From Synechococcus sp. M44_DOE_062 (GTDB lineage Bacteria; Cyanobacteriota; Cyanobacteriia; Thermostichales; Thermostichaceae), in contig DVDX01000014.1 of NCBI GenBank assembly GCA_015295985.1, forward strand, positions 62,001 through 126,000: DNA of 64,000 nucleotides, read 5' to 3'. Shown here piece after piece: positions 56,152 to 64,000 of the stretch. Under the pieces are notes generated by a model. The model worked only from the letters and a program-made list of their open reading frames with translations. It was not told the origin of the DNA and made no database searches. Position 1 is the stretch's first letter. Each line of letters starts with the position of its first letter. The translations under genes and the position numbers were made by a program.

Positions 56152-56982
56152 TTGAGTCTTGAGCAGGTCAACCTCTCCGCTTCTTCGCTGGCTCTGCTGG
56201 AACATTGCCCCCGCCTGTTTCGCTATGTGTATCTGGAGCGGTTGATCTGGCCTGCTGCCAATCTTTTTGAGCACGAACTGGAGCAGAGGCGCGGACGGCA
56301 GTTTCACCGTTTGGTGGAATGGTACAGCCGCGGGCGGCAGGTGGAGCCGCGTTTATCTGCCCTGGATGAAGTGGTGCAGCAGTGGTGGCAGGTGTTTTTG
56401 GCCAGTCCCTACGCCCATCCCCGAGGACGGGTGTTGGCAGAATTGCCCCTGTGGCAACGGATGGAGGGCTTTAAGCTGATAGCCCGTTTGGATCGGCTGG
56501 TGATTACCCCCGGATCCCTGCACATCCTAGACTGGAAAACCGAGCGGCAGCGCCCTGGCGACGAACAGTTGGCCCAAGACTGGCAGGTGCGCCTTTACCC
56601 CTTGCTGCTGTGTGGGTTGGCCATTCGCGCCAGCGGTACGGAGCACTTTCAACTGCCTCTGGAAGCTCCCTTTTGCCCAGAGCAGATACAGCTCACCCTC
56701 TGGTATGTGCAGCATCCGCAGCAGCCCTTCCACTTGCACTACAGCGCTGCCGCCTATGAGCAAGACCTGGCCCACCTAAAAGCCACCCTGAGCCACCTGC
56801 GGCAACTGGAGACGCAAGACTTTCCCATGACTCCCCACACCGAACGCTGCGACAGTTGTCTGTTTCGCTCCCGCTGCCATGGGCTGTTGCCGGAAGGGAT
56901 CCCTTCTCAAGACCTCACGGATTGGGTCTGGCCAATGCAGGAGCCCGCAACACCTGAGGATCCCATCCCCGATACCTATTGA
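56152..56982 (+). CDS. RecB/Cas4-like PD-(D/E)XK nuclease with Fe-S cysteines
   Basis: 276 residues from the TTG at 56152, which follows GGAGAAG; an earlier in-frame TTG at 56059 would add 31 residues covering a repeat copy and is less likely. The nuclease core reads LIARLDRLVITPGSLHILDWKTER (aspartate and D-x-K), the C-terminus has CDSCLFRSRCHG, the cysteine cluster of AddB/Cas4-like Fe-S nucleases, and an early cysteine (LLEHCPRLFRY) would complete it. Probably a single-strand nuclease in DNA repair. A copy of the 27-bp repeat is inserted in frame (IRASGTEHF). Divergent from the coiled-coil/priA pair. Confidence 0.82.
   Translation: MSLEQVNLSASSLALLEHCPRLFRYVYLERLIWPAANLFEHELEQRRGRQFHRLVEWYSRGRQVEPRLSALDEVVQQWWQVFLASPYAHPRGRVLAELPLWQRMEGFKLIARLDRLVITPGSLHILDWKTERQRPGDEQLAQDWQVRLYPLLLCGLAIRASGTEHFQLPLEAPFCPEQIQLTLWYVQHPQQPFHLHYSAAAYEQDLAHLKATLSHLRQLETQDFPMTPHTERCDSCLFRSRCHGLLPEGIPSQDLTDWVWPMQEPATPEDPIPDTY
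56623..56649. repeat. 27-bp dispersed repeat copy inside the nuclease gene
   Basis: ATTCGCGCCAGCGGTACGGA then GCACTTT, encoding IRASGTEHF within the RecB-like product. Confidence 0.65.
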
Positions 56983-57006
56983 GGGCAGTGACCTAAGAAT
57001 TGGGTT

Positions 57007-57252
57007 TCAAGCTCCGCCGTTTACGGCGGCTTTCTGTTATGACTTATTTCGAGTTCCGCCAGCTAGGGTATGGCGTAACGTTAGCTCAAGCAAGTATCTG
57101 GGAGTTTATCCCAGTAGTTGGGGTTATGGCATCCCCCACCACTGTTTACGCAAGGGTGGTGTAGCGGGTGCTAAGCACCGCTAACGCGAACAGGAAGTGG
57201 GAATTGTCCTGCAACCTGAGAAAGAATCCTTCGCCTTTAGGCGAGGGAGAAT
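57007..57252 (+). mobile_element. Hairpin-dense IS605-like remnant
   Basis: Five short hairpins in 246 bp: CCGCCG-TTTA-CGGCGG (57014-57029), CTGGGA-GTTTA-TCCCAG (57098-57114), CACCAC/GTGGTG (57137-57161), GGTGC-TAA-GCACC (57167-57179), and TCGCC-TTTA-GGCGA (57231-57244) with the flanks GAATCCT and GGGAGAATGTCAA. The last is a typical right end of an IS200/IS605 element. No transposase is present, so this is a non-autonomous copy or a decayed one; a folded RNA role (as for TnpB guide RNAs) is conceivable. Confidence 0.55.
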
Positions 57253-57475
57253 GTCAACAGAGCAGGGTGGGACAGGATCTGTTTTGGCAGCAACCCATGC
57301 CCACCCTACTGTGGGGCTGTTCGCGACAGCGGGACGGAGTCCTTTGTTCCCGACGTCTTCTATCTTGAAGGCCTGTAGGTAGGGATACCCGGTTGCAGGG
57401 CTGAGCGTGGAACTTGTACCTCTGGTGTAGAGGACAACTGCAATTTTCTCGGAGACTTGCATACTGGGTTAAAGG
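57253..57475. other. Spacer upstream of potA
   Basis: Contains one 27-bp repeat copy (57319-57345). No gene seen. AGACTTGCATACTGGGTTAAAG before the start is not a convincing promoter. Confidence 0.35.
57319..57345. repeat. 27-bp dispersed repeat copy
   Basis: GTTCGCGACAGCGGGACGGA then GTCCTTT. Confidence 0.65.
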
Positions 57476-58627
57476 GTGTTGTCAGCGCTGCCAACTGTGA
57501 TCGCGGGTGTCATCTCCAGCATTTCCACCGTCCGGGATCCCGACTGGGATGTGCAAGTGACGGGCCTCTACAAGCGTTTTGGCGATTTTGTGGCCCTCAA
57601 TGGCATCGAGCTGAACATTCGGCGGGGGGAGTTTTTCGGCCTGCTGGGCCCTTCCGGCTGTGGCAAGACCACCCTGCTGCGCATCCTGGCCGGCCTGGAG
57701 ATGGCCGATGCTGGGGAAGTGGTGATTCGAGGTCGCCCGGTGGGCCACTTGCCCGCGCATCAGCGCAATGTCAACACCGTGTTTCAGAGCTATGCCCTTT
57801 TCCCTTTTATGACGGTGGAGGACAACGTCGCCTTTGGCCTGCGCATGCGGGGTGTGCGGGGGGAAGCTCTGCGCAAGCGGGTAGCCGCTGCTCTGGAATT
57901 GGTGGAGATTGCAGATCTGGCTGGGCGTAAGCCTCGTGAGCTGTCGGGAGGACAACAGCAGCGGGTGGCTTTGGCTCGGGCTCTGGTGAACGAGCCGGAA
58001 GTGCTCTTGTTGGATGAGCCGCTGTCGGCGTTGGATGCCAAGTTGCGCAAGCAGCTTCAGGTGCAGTTGTGCGAGTTGCAGCGCCGCCTAGGCATGACCT
58101 TTATTTTTGTTACCCACGACCAAGAAGAAGCTTTGGTAACCAGCGACCGGGTGGCGGTGATGCGGGCAGGGCGCATTGAGCAAGTGGGCCTTATCGATGA
58201 GGTGTACGAGCGCCCGGCGACGGCCTTTGTAGCTGACTTTTTAGGGGCCAGCAACCTCATCGAGGGGATCGCCTGTGGGACGGACTGTGTGGATACGCCC
58301 CTGGGAAAGCTGAAGGTGTTGGGGATCCCGGCCAGCTCGGGACCAGTGCAATTGGCTATCCGCCCAGAAAAGATTCAGCTCTCCCGCAGCGCCTGGGATC
58401 TGCTGCCCAACCAGGTGCCGGTGTGGGTGGAAAACCTCATCTACACCGGGGCCGAGAACCAATACCTATTGCGGACAAACCAGGGTCAGCAGCTCAAGGC
58501 CACGGCCCTCAACACCGATATTGAGGATACAGGGTTTGAGATTGGCGCAGCGCTGGTGGCCCACCTACCCCCGAAAAGCCTGATCCGCTTGCGACCCGAC
58601 CCCCGTCAGGAGGAGACTGGATGTTGA
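57476..58627 (+). CDS. potA: Spermidine/putrescine-type ABC transporter ATPase (PotA)
   Basis: 383 residues from the GTG at 57476; the following TTG is equally possible, and the conserved domain begins near residue 26. Walker A LLGPSGCGKTTLLRILAG near residue 57, signature LSGGQQQRVALARAL near 155, Walker B LLLDEPLSALD, and H-loop TFIFVTHDQEEA. The C-terminal TOBE region (VQLAIRPEKIQL) fits PotA. Other substrates in this class (iron, thiosulfate, sugars) cannot be excluded without the binding protein. Its stop overlaps the start of potB by 7 nt. Confidence 0.85.
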   Translation: MLSALPTVIAGVISSISTVRDPDWDVQVTGLYKRFGDFVALNGIELNIRRGEFFGLLGPSGCGKTTLLRILAGLEMADAGEVVIRGRPVGHLPAHQRNVNTVFQSYALFPFMTVEDNVAFGLRMRGVRGEALRKRVAAALELVEIADLAGRKPRELSGGQQQRVALARALVNEPEVLLLDEPLSALDAKLRKQLQVQLCELQRRLGMTFIFVTHDQEEALVTSDRVAVMRAGRIEQVGLIDEVYERPATAFVADFLGASNLIEGIACGTDCVDTPLGKLKVLGIPASSGPVQLAIRPEKIQLSRSAWDLLPNQVPVWVENLIYTGAENQYLLRTNQGQQLKATALNTDIEDTGFEIGAALVAHLPPKSLIRLRPDPRQEETGC

Positions 58628-59577
58628 GGCTGCTGTTTCCCACAGGCAAGCGGATCCCTTCTTCTGGCCAAGCCCAGGTGCGGTTTGGGGAGCTGCTCAC
58701 CCCATGGCAGGAGTTGGGGCGCAGCCTGATTTTTGCCGGGCCAGGGGTGCTGTGGGTGATGGTTTTTCTGGTGCTGCCGGGGCTGTTGCTGTTGGTGTAC
58801 AGCTTCCTCAGCCGCGGAGAGTTTGGCCAGGTTCAACTGCCCCTAACCCTGGAGAACTATCTGCGCATTCTCGGCTTTGGCCCCTTGGGATGGACACCCA
58901 TCTACTGGCAGATCTTGGGCCGCAGTCTACTGGTGGCGGGGGTGACCACCTTTTTTTGCGTGCTGCTGGCCTACCCGTTGGCTTTCTTCATTGCCGCCCA
59001 TCCGCCCCGACAACGGGAGCTGTTGCTCACCCTGGTGGTGGTGCCCTTTTGGACGAACCTGGTGATCCGCACTTACGCCTGGATGGTGGTGCTGGCTCCG
59101 GAAGGGTGGCCGGCTCGCTTGGCGGCCTGGCTGGGCTGGATCCCGCCGCAAGCGGCTCTGTATCCCAGTTGGCTGGCAGTTTATCTGGGCATGGTCTATA
59201 CATTTTTGCCCTACATGGTCTTACCTTTGTACACGGCGGTGGAGCGCATCGATTGGCGGTTGGCGGAAGCGGCCCGCGATCTCTACGCCAAGGGTTGGCA
59301 AGTCTTCTGGTGGGTGCTTCTGCCCCAAACCTTGCCCGGGCTGACGGCGGGCCTCATTTTGGTCGGGATCCCGGCTTTCGGCATGTTCGTGGTGCCGGAT
59401 CTGTTGGGGGGCAGCAAAACGCTGTTGATTGGGAATGTGATTCAGTTGCAGTTTGGCTCCAGCCTGGACTACCCTTTCGGGGCGGCCCTCAGCTTTTTGG
59501 TTACCGGCCTCACTCTGGGGTTGATCTACGCCTATAGCCGGTATGTTGGCACCCGCAGCCTAGAAAATCTGGTTTGA
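58621..59577 (+). CDS. potB: ABC transporter permease, PotB type
   Basis: 318 residues. The ATG at 58621 follows GGAGGAGACTGG, and the gene overlaps potA, so expression is coupled. Six hydrophobic segments, beginning FAGPGVLWVMVFLVLPGLLL. The EAA loop that docks the ATPase is EAARDLYAKGWQVFWWVLLP. FWTNLVIRTYAWMVVL is typical of PotB/PotC-class permeases. No second permease (potC) or binding protein (potD) follows within 4 kb, so the full transporter requires genes elsewhere. Confidence 0.85.
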   Translation: MLRLLFPTGKRIPSSGQAQVRFGELLTPWQELGRSLIFAGPGVLWVMVFLVLPGLLLLVYSFLSRGEFGQVQLPLTLENYLRILGFGPLGWTPIYWQILGRSLLVAGVTTFFCVLLAYPLAFFIAAHPPRQRELLLTLVVVPFWTNLVIRTYAWMVVLAPEGWPARLAAWLGWIPPQAALYPSWLAVYLGMVYTFLPYMVLPLYTAVERIDWRLAEAARDLYAKGWQVFWWVLLPQTLPGLTAGLILVGIPAFGMFVVPDLLGGSKTLLIGNVIQLQFGSSLDYPFGAALSFLVTGLTLGLIYAYSRYVGTRSLENLV

Positions 59578-59816
59578 GAAGCTGCTGTGGGCCTTGAGCA
59601 AAGCCGCCAGTTGCTTGCGCATCAGGATCCCGGGCTTATCGGCCAATTCCTGAATTCAGTTCCGTAGCCCGCGCCACACTCTCTATATTGGGATATTGAG
59701 GATCTTGCAGATCCCAGCAAACCCACTCCCAGGGGATCCCGACCTTGTGGGGAAACCTTGGAACCTTTGGTAGGGTGAAGGTACCGGTCTTGCGTTTGAG
59801 TTTCCAGAGGGATCCC
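59578..59816. other. Spacer between potB and the carotene isomerase gene
   Basis: 239 bp, no gene supported. A possible earlier TTG start for the next gene lies at 59745. Confidence 0.35.
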
Positions 59817-61379
59817 TTGACCTCAACTTTGCCTTCTCAGACCCTCTTGCAGTCCAGAGCTTTGCACACCCCTTCCCCTGCCTGGGATGCCATCGTCATC
59901 GGCGCGGGGATCGGGGGATTGGTTGCGGCCAGCCAGTTGGCCGCCAGGGGATACCGCGTGCTGGTGCTGGAGAAATACCTCATTCCAGGGGGCAGCGCCG
60001 GCTACTTTGAGCGTCCGGATCCCTTGGGCAATGGGATCTACCGCTTTGACGTGGGCGCTTCCATGATCTTTGGGTTGGGCACCCAAGGCACCACCAACTT
60101 GCTGACCCGGGCTCTGGCAGCGGTGGGCCAGTCCTTGGAGTCCATTCCCGACCCGGTGCAGATTGCCTACCACCTGCCCAATGGCTTAAATCCACGGGTA
60201 CACCGGGATTACGAGCAGTTTTTACAGGAGTTATCGGGCTATTTTCCTCGGGAAGCCCCCGGCATTCGCCGGTTCTACGACAGCCTGTGGCCCATCTTCA
60301 ACAGCCTCAATGCCATGGAGCTGCTCTCGTTGGAGGAGTGGGGCTATCTGTTTCGGTCTTTTGTGGGCAATCCCCTCGGCTGTCTGACCTTGGCGCGCTA
60401 TTTGCCGGTGAATGTGGGCCAGGTGGCGCGGCGCTGTCTGCGGGATCCAGATTTGCTGCGCTTTGTGGATATGGAGTGCTACTGCTGGTCGGTGGTGCCG
60501 GCGGATCGCACGCCCATCATCAACGCCGGGATGGTGTTTTGTGACCGACACTACGGCGGCATTAACTATCCCAAAGGGGGGGTGGGGCAAATCGCCCAAA
60601 AGTTGGCCCAAGGGCTGGAGGCCCATGGCGGGCAGATCCGCTACAAAGCACCCGTGCGGCGGATCCTAGAAGAAAAAGGTCGGGCGGTGGGTGTAGAACT
60701 GGCCAGCGGGGAAAAGCTCTTTGCCCGCACAATCATCTCCAATGCCACCCGCTGGGACACCTTTGAGCGCCTATGGCCGGGATCCCTGCCCACGGCGGAG
60801 CGGCAGTGGCAAAAACGCTACCAACAATCCCCCAGCTTCTTAAGCTTGCATCTGGGGGTGCGGGCCGAGGCCCTGTCCGGTGAACCCTATTGTCACCACA
60901 TTCTCCTGGAAGATTGGGATCAGATGGAGGCTGAGCAGGGCACCCTTTTTGTCTCCATCCCCACCCTGTTGGATCCCGACCTGGCTCCCCCAGGCCGCCA
61001 CATTGTTCACGCCTTTACTCCCAGTTGGATATCCACCTGGCAAGGGCTGAGCCCCAGCCAGTACCAGACCCAGAAACAGCAAGCCGCTGACCGCCTCATC
61101 TGCCGCCTGGAGGCCCTTTGGCCCCAACTGGGATCCCACATTGAACTGAAGGAGATAGGCACTCCCCGCACCCACCGCCGCTTCTTGAGCCGCAGCAACG
61201 GCACCTATGGGCCCATCCCCAGCCGGGATCCCTGGGGCTTGCTGGGCATGCCTTTCAATCGCACCGCCATCCCCAACCTGTACTGCGTGGGGGATAGCAC
61301 CTTCCCCGGCCAAGGGCTCAATGCCGTTGCCTTCTCCGGCTTTGCCTGCGCCCACCGGGTGGCAGCGGATCTGAGTTAG
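59817..61379 (+). CDS. crtH: Carotenoid cis-trans isomerase (CrtISO/CrtH type)
   Basis: 520 residues from the TTG at 59817, preceded by AGAGG; a TTG at 59745 would add 24. The FAD motif is AIVIGAGIGGLVAASQLAAR near residue 29. Family-typical stretches are EKYLIPGGSAGYFERP, PADRTPIINAGMVFCDRHYG, NYPKGGVGQIAQKLAQGLEA and the C-terminal VGDSTFPGQGLNAVAFSG. CrtISO converts poly-cis lycopene to all-trans. The desaturases (crtP, crtQ) are not here. FAD-dependent desaturase-like relatives cannot be fully excluded but these segments fit CrtISO best. Confidence 0.88.
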   Translation: MTSTLPSQTLLQSRALHTPSPAWDAIVIGAGIGGLVAASQLAARGYRVLVLEKYLIPGGSAGYFERPDPLGNGIYRFDVGASMIFGLGTQGTTNLLTRALAAVGQSLESIPDPVQIAYHLPNGLNPRVHRDYEQFLQELSGYFPREAPGIRRFYDSLWPIFNSLNAMELLSLEEWGYLFRSFVGNPLGCLTLARYLPVNVGQVARRCLRDPDLLRFVDMECYCWSVVPADRTPIINAGMVFCDRHYGGINYPKGGVGQIAQKLAQGLEAHGGQIRYKAPVRRILEEKGRAVGVELASGEKLFARTIISNATRWDTFERLWPGSLPTAERQWQKRYQQSPSFLSLHLGVRAEALSGEPYCHHILLEDWDQMEAEQGTLFVSIPTLLDPDLAPPGRHIVHAFTPSWISTWQGLSPSQYQTQKQQAADRLICRLEALWPQLGSHIELKEIGTPRTHRRFLSRSNGTYGPIPSRDPWGLLGMPFNRTAIPNLYCVGDSTFPGQGLNAVAFSGFACAHRVAADLS

Positions 61380-61524
61380 GCTGCCCTTCTCCTTGCTTAC
61401 CGCTTTGGAAAAGCGAGTTACCCGTTCTCAAAACGCGGACATAGACATCCAAACATCCACAAGACAGAGGCAACCCAACGGGGTCATTCTCGGTAGCAGT
61501 GAAACTGTTGTTCCGTTGATCCCC

Positions 61525-61568
61525 AACTCCCCTCTTCCTCTGGGAAAGGGGCTGAGGGTAGGGGTTGA
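61525..61568. repeat. Intergenic repeat of CCCCTCTTCC..GGGGTTGAG type
   Basis: CTCCCCTCTTCCTCTGGGAA then AGGGGCTGAGGGTAGGGG; diverged member of the family at 7821 and 46320. Confidence 0.45.
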
Positions 61569-61656
61569 GCGGCGTAGGGGGTTTGGGGGACGTTTGTATC
61601 CACTTGAAATGACTATACTGGGCAGGGCTGGAGAATTTCTATCCACCTTGTGGCCG

Positions 61657-63624
61657 ATGTCAGACTCGACACTTACAGACAAACTTCTGACCGGGATCCA
61701 AGCTCAGCAGGCAGGAGATCTGCGGCAAGCAGAAGCCATTTACTGCGAAATCTTGGCAGATTTTCCTGAACAAGCAGACGCCCTTCACCTATTGGGAACA
61801 GTAGCTCAAGCCAGGGGAGACTTGGAATGGGCAGCGGCTCTCATTGCAGAAGCCATTGAGCAAAAGCCTGAAGTGGCCCTGTATCATCACAATTTGGGTG
61901 TCGTCTATGAGTCTTTAGGTCAACTGGAGAAAGCGCTATCCTGTTATCGGCAAAGCCTGAAACTAAATCCACAGGCTGCTGGATCTGCTCTTCAAGCTGG
62001 GAAAATCTTGGTTAACCTGCGACGTAGCGAAGAAGCCATTGCCCTACTCAATCCTCTGGTGGAGAACTTGGATGGACAGACTGGGATCCCTTTGGCAGAG
62101 GTGCATCTTAATCTGGCCATTGCCTACCGAGATCAAGGAGAACACACTGTTGCATTGGATCACCTGGAGAAAGCAATGGCTTTGGATCCTCACTTGGAGC
62201 AAGCTCGTTGGTTTTATCATCTGTATCTGCCAGTAATCTATCAGAGTGAGGAAGAACTTAAATTCTTTCGTGTTCGCTTTATTGAGCACCTGGATTGTCT
62301 TATTGAGGAAACTCCCCTGGAAACGGAGGAGCAATGTCGCAGAGCGCTGTGGGCGTCAGGACTGGGAACCAATCACTACCTACAGTACCAAGGCTACAAC
62401 GACCTGGATTTGCAGAAAAAATATGCCCAGTTCGTTCAACGCATAGTCAACGCCTGTTATCCCCAATGGAGATATCTTCCTCGCCGATCCCAACCAGGGG
62501 AGCCCATCCGAATTGGGTTTGCCTCAGCTTCCCTGCGAGCTTGCTCTTACAGCCGCTTGTCTCTGGGTTGGGTTAAGTACCTGAATGCCAATTGGGCTGA
62601 TGGACAGGCTAACTCTGAGCAAAAGTTTCAAGTTTTCGCCTATCACTTGGATCCCAGAACCGATTTCATGACAGACGGTTATCGTCAATATGTTGACGTG
62701 TTTAGACACATTCCCACCGGCCTTGAGGATGCAGCTCAACAAATCTTGCAGGATCAGTTGGATATTTTGGTGTATTTGGAGATTGGTCTTTCCCCTCTTA
62801 TTCTGCAACTGGCTTCCCTGCGACTAGCACCGACACAGTGCTCCACTTGGGCTCATCCTGTAACTTCTGGGCTTTCTACGATTGACTATTTCCTTTCCAG
62901 CGATTTGATGGAGCCAGAGGACGCTCAAGAACACTACAGCGAAACCTTGGTTCGGCTACCTCGTTTGGGTACTTGCTTTGAAAAGCCAGTCTTGCCTCAG
63001 CAAAAGCGCCATCGTGAGGATTTCGGCTTGCGAAAAGATGCAGTGGTTTACCTAACTTGTCAATACTTGGGTAAATATCTGCCCCAATACGACTATCTTT
63101 TTGCCGCTATTGCCCAACGAGTGCCCAACGCTCAGTTTGTCTTCCTGGCTCTGCCCAATGCTGCCATTGCCCGACAATTTCAGCAACGGCTCAGCCGGAC
63201 TTTCTCTGCTTATGGGTTGGATGCGGAAGACCACTGCCTGATCCTGCCTGGATTAGACCATCAAGACTACTTGGATCTCAACCGCTGTGCCGATCTGATG
63301 TTGGATTCCTACGGCTGGTCAGGTGGGATCACCACCCTAGAAGCCGTTGCGATTGGATTACCTGTAATCACTTGCCCTGGAAAGCTGATGCGGGGCCGGC
63401 ATACCTATGCCATTCTCAAAAGAATGGAGCTGGATAGCTTAATTGCCTCGGATCTGAAAAGCTATGAGGATTTGGCGGTAAAACTGGGATCCGATTCTGA
63501 GTTTCGCCACCATATGACCGAAGAGGTTCGGCAGCGACGCGACCTACTCTTTGAAGATCGAGAATGCGTGGCAGCCCTGGCCCATTTCCTTCTCACCAGG
63601 AAGTCTGACACCGGTAGTGGTTAG
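61657..63624 (+). CDS. TPR protein with SPINDLY/OGT-type glycosyltransferase domain
   Basis: 655 residues from the ATG at 61657 (MSDSTLTDKLLTGIQAQQAG); the frame is open upstream over a repeat and I exclude it. Residues 1-200 are TPR repeats (ADALHLLGTVAQARGDLEWA; LYHHNLGVVYESLGQLEKAL). The C-terminal 400 residues are a GT41-type domain (IRIGFASASLRACSYSRLSL; LDILVYLEIGLSPLILQLAS; LMLDSYGWSGGITTLEAVAI). Such bacterial proteins transfer sugars to proteins; the target is unknown. Confidence 0.85.
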   Translation: MSDSTLTDKLLTGIQAQQAGDLRQAEAIYCEILADFPEQADALHLLGTVAQARGDLEWAAALIAEAIEQKPEVALYHHNLGVVYESLGQLEKALSCYRQSLKLNPQAAGSALQAGKILVNLRRSEEAIALLNPLVENLDGQTGIPLAEVHLNLAIAYRDQGEHTVALDHLEKAMALDPHLEQARWFYHLYLPVIYQSEEELKFFRVRFIEHLDCLIEETPLETEEQCRRALWASGLGTNHYLQYQGYNDLDLQKKYAQFVQRIVNACYPQWRYLPRRSQPGEPIRIGFASASLRACSYSRLSLGWVKYLNANWADGQANSEQKFQVFAYHLDPRTDFMTDGYRQYVDVFRHIPTGLEDAAQQILQDQLDILVYLEIGLSPLILQLASLRLAPTQCSTWAHPVTSGLSTIDYFLSSDLMEPEDAQEHYSETLVRLPRLGTCFEKPVLPQQKRHREDFGLRKDAVVYLTCQYLGKYLPQYDYLFAAIAQRVPNAQFVFLALPNAAIARQFQQRLSRTFSAYGLDAEDHCLILPGLDHQDYLDLNRCADLMLDSYGWSGGITTLEAVAIGLPVITCPGKLMRGRHTYAILKRMELDSLIASDLKSYEDLAVKLGSDSEFRHHMTEEVRQRRDLLFEDRECVAALAHFLLTRKSDTGSG

Positions 63625-63627
63625 CTC

Positions 63628-63856
63628 CCTACAAAAAGGGGTTTGCTCTGGATCCCTTCCTGAGGACAGGATTGGCTCAAGGGCTCCACTATGCCTTTGA
63701 AGATCCCTTTTCGATGCCAGCAGCGAAACAGCTCCCCCAGGCCGGTGCAAGCCCAAACGTGGGAGAAGCCTGTCAGTGATCTGCATTTTGCCGCGAATTG
63801 CTCAAATCATCGTAATCTAGAGGAACATTGATGATCCGGTGTCCGAAGGAGTGCTT
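63628..63856. other. Spacer before the lipoprotein gene
   Basis: About 230 bp with no gene, repeat or clear terminator visible. Confidence 0.4.
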
Positions 63857-64000
63857 ATGCTAGGGCCAGCATCGAATGCTTCTAGAACTCCGCAGGGATC
63901 CCTGCAGAGGCTGTTCTTGGGCCTTTTGGCCTCGGCTGCGGTTTTGGCAGGTTGTGGAGGAAGCGGAGGGAGTACACTACCGCCTCTGGTGAATGTCTGT
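63857..64000 (+). CDS. Lipoprotein, N-terminal part
   Basis: Starts at ATG 63857 with GAAGGAG upstream; 48 codons are inside the window. After a polar start (MLGPASNASRTPQGSLQRLF) comes a hydrophobic stretch LGLLASAAVLAGCGG with a lipobox (LAGC), so it is a lipid-modified exported protein. The cysteine is followed by a glycine/serine linker. The family is not identifiable from this part. Confidence 0.8.
   Translation, partial: MLGPASNASRTPQGSLQRLFLGLLASAAVLAGCGGSGGSTLPPLVNVC

Noticed and set aside
57168-57368. 66-codon frame over the IS605-like end
   Set aside because: It spans the right-end hairpin and a 27-bp repeat; at most its start may be a TnpB relic.
61393-61656. Upstream extension of the TPR-OGT gene
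   Set aside because: The 88 codons run over an intergenic repeat and show no TPR pattern; the ATG at 61657 begins the recognisable protein.

Overview
The window is chromosomal DNA of a cyanobacterium, G+C-rich and densely coding. The evidence is the split RNA polymerase beta-prime subunit (rpoC1 and rpoC2 as separate genes), heme oxygenase of the phycobilin pathway, petG of the cytochrome b6f complex, phylloquinone and tocopherol genes, an NblS-type kinase, a CrtISO-type carotene isomerase, a photosystem II S4-domain protein and a fused panC-cmk. The palindrome GGGATCCC recurs through genes and spacers. That points, as an inference, to the hot-spring Synechococcus JA-3-3Ab / JA-2-3B'a lineage (now Thermostichus).

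Layout. 1-6.5 kb: rpoB-rpoC1-rpoC2 on the minus strand, rpoC2 cut by the window edge. 7-14.7 kb: heme oxygenase, a lumenal pentapeptide-repeat protein, pyrR, a PanE-like reductase, a DUF2227 protein, then about 1 kb without a recognisable gene that holds a promoter plus terminator pair fitting a small RNA of about 66 nt; then an ankyrin protein, a DnaJ-TPR protein and menE. 14.8-26.4 kb: petG, panC-cmk, a CNNM/CBS membrane protein, nblS, a deoxyhypusine-synthase-like protein that appears to lack the catalytic lysine, a second ankyrin protein, an MBL-fold protein, trpG/pabA and a Ski2-like helicase. 26.4-36.7 kb: tRNA-Ser, a coupled DUF2358/MBL pair, tldE and tldD with an Rpn-type nuclease gene between them, family 4 uracil-DNA glycosylase, a tocopherol-type methyltransferase, a radical SAM protein, pyrophosphatase and tRNA-Asn. 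37-41.3 kb: yidC-jag-yceD, homogentisate phytyltransferase and the S4 protein.

41.4-42.8 kb is the most island-like part: tRNA-His is followed by a tyrosine-integrase N-terminus broken by an in-frame TAG, then by two small AT-rich genes whose products share a C-terminal motif and which I cannot assign. 42.8-51.4 kb: an orphan hydantoinase A, a DUF815 ATPase, an IS200/IS605 (TnpB) 3-prime remnant, an exported FAD oxidoreductase, metG and a DUF948/YtxH pair. 51.5-64 kb: priA overlapping a large coiled-coil gene, a divergent RecB-like Fe-S nuclease, a hairpin-dense IS605-like remnant, potA-potB without potC/potD, crtISO, a TPR-OGT glycosyltransferase and the start of a lipoprotein gene.

The genome is rich in short repeats. 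Besides GGGATCCC there is a family of about 27 bp (consensus near TTCGCGCCAGCGGNACGGAG) with copies inside or next to rpoB, the coiled-coil gene and the RecB-like gene, and an intergenic family of CCCTCT..GGTGAGGG type. I saw no CRISPR array and no intact transposase. No single locus is clearly a new multi-gene system; the best candidates for new biology are the tRNA-His island pair, the small RNA, the DHS-like protein and the spread of the 27-bp repeat into genes.
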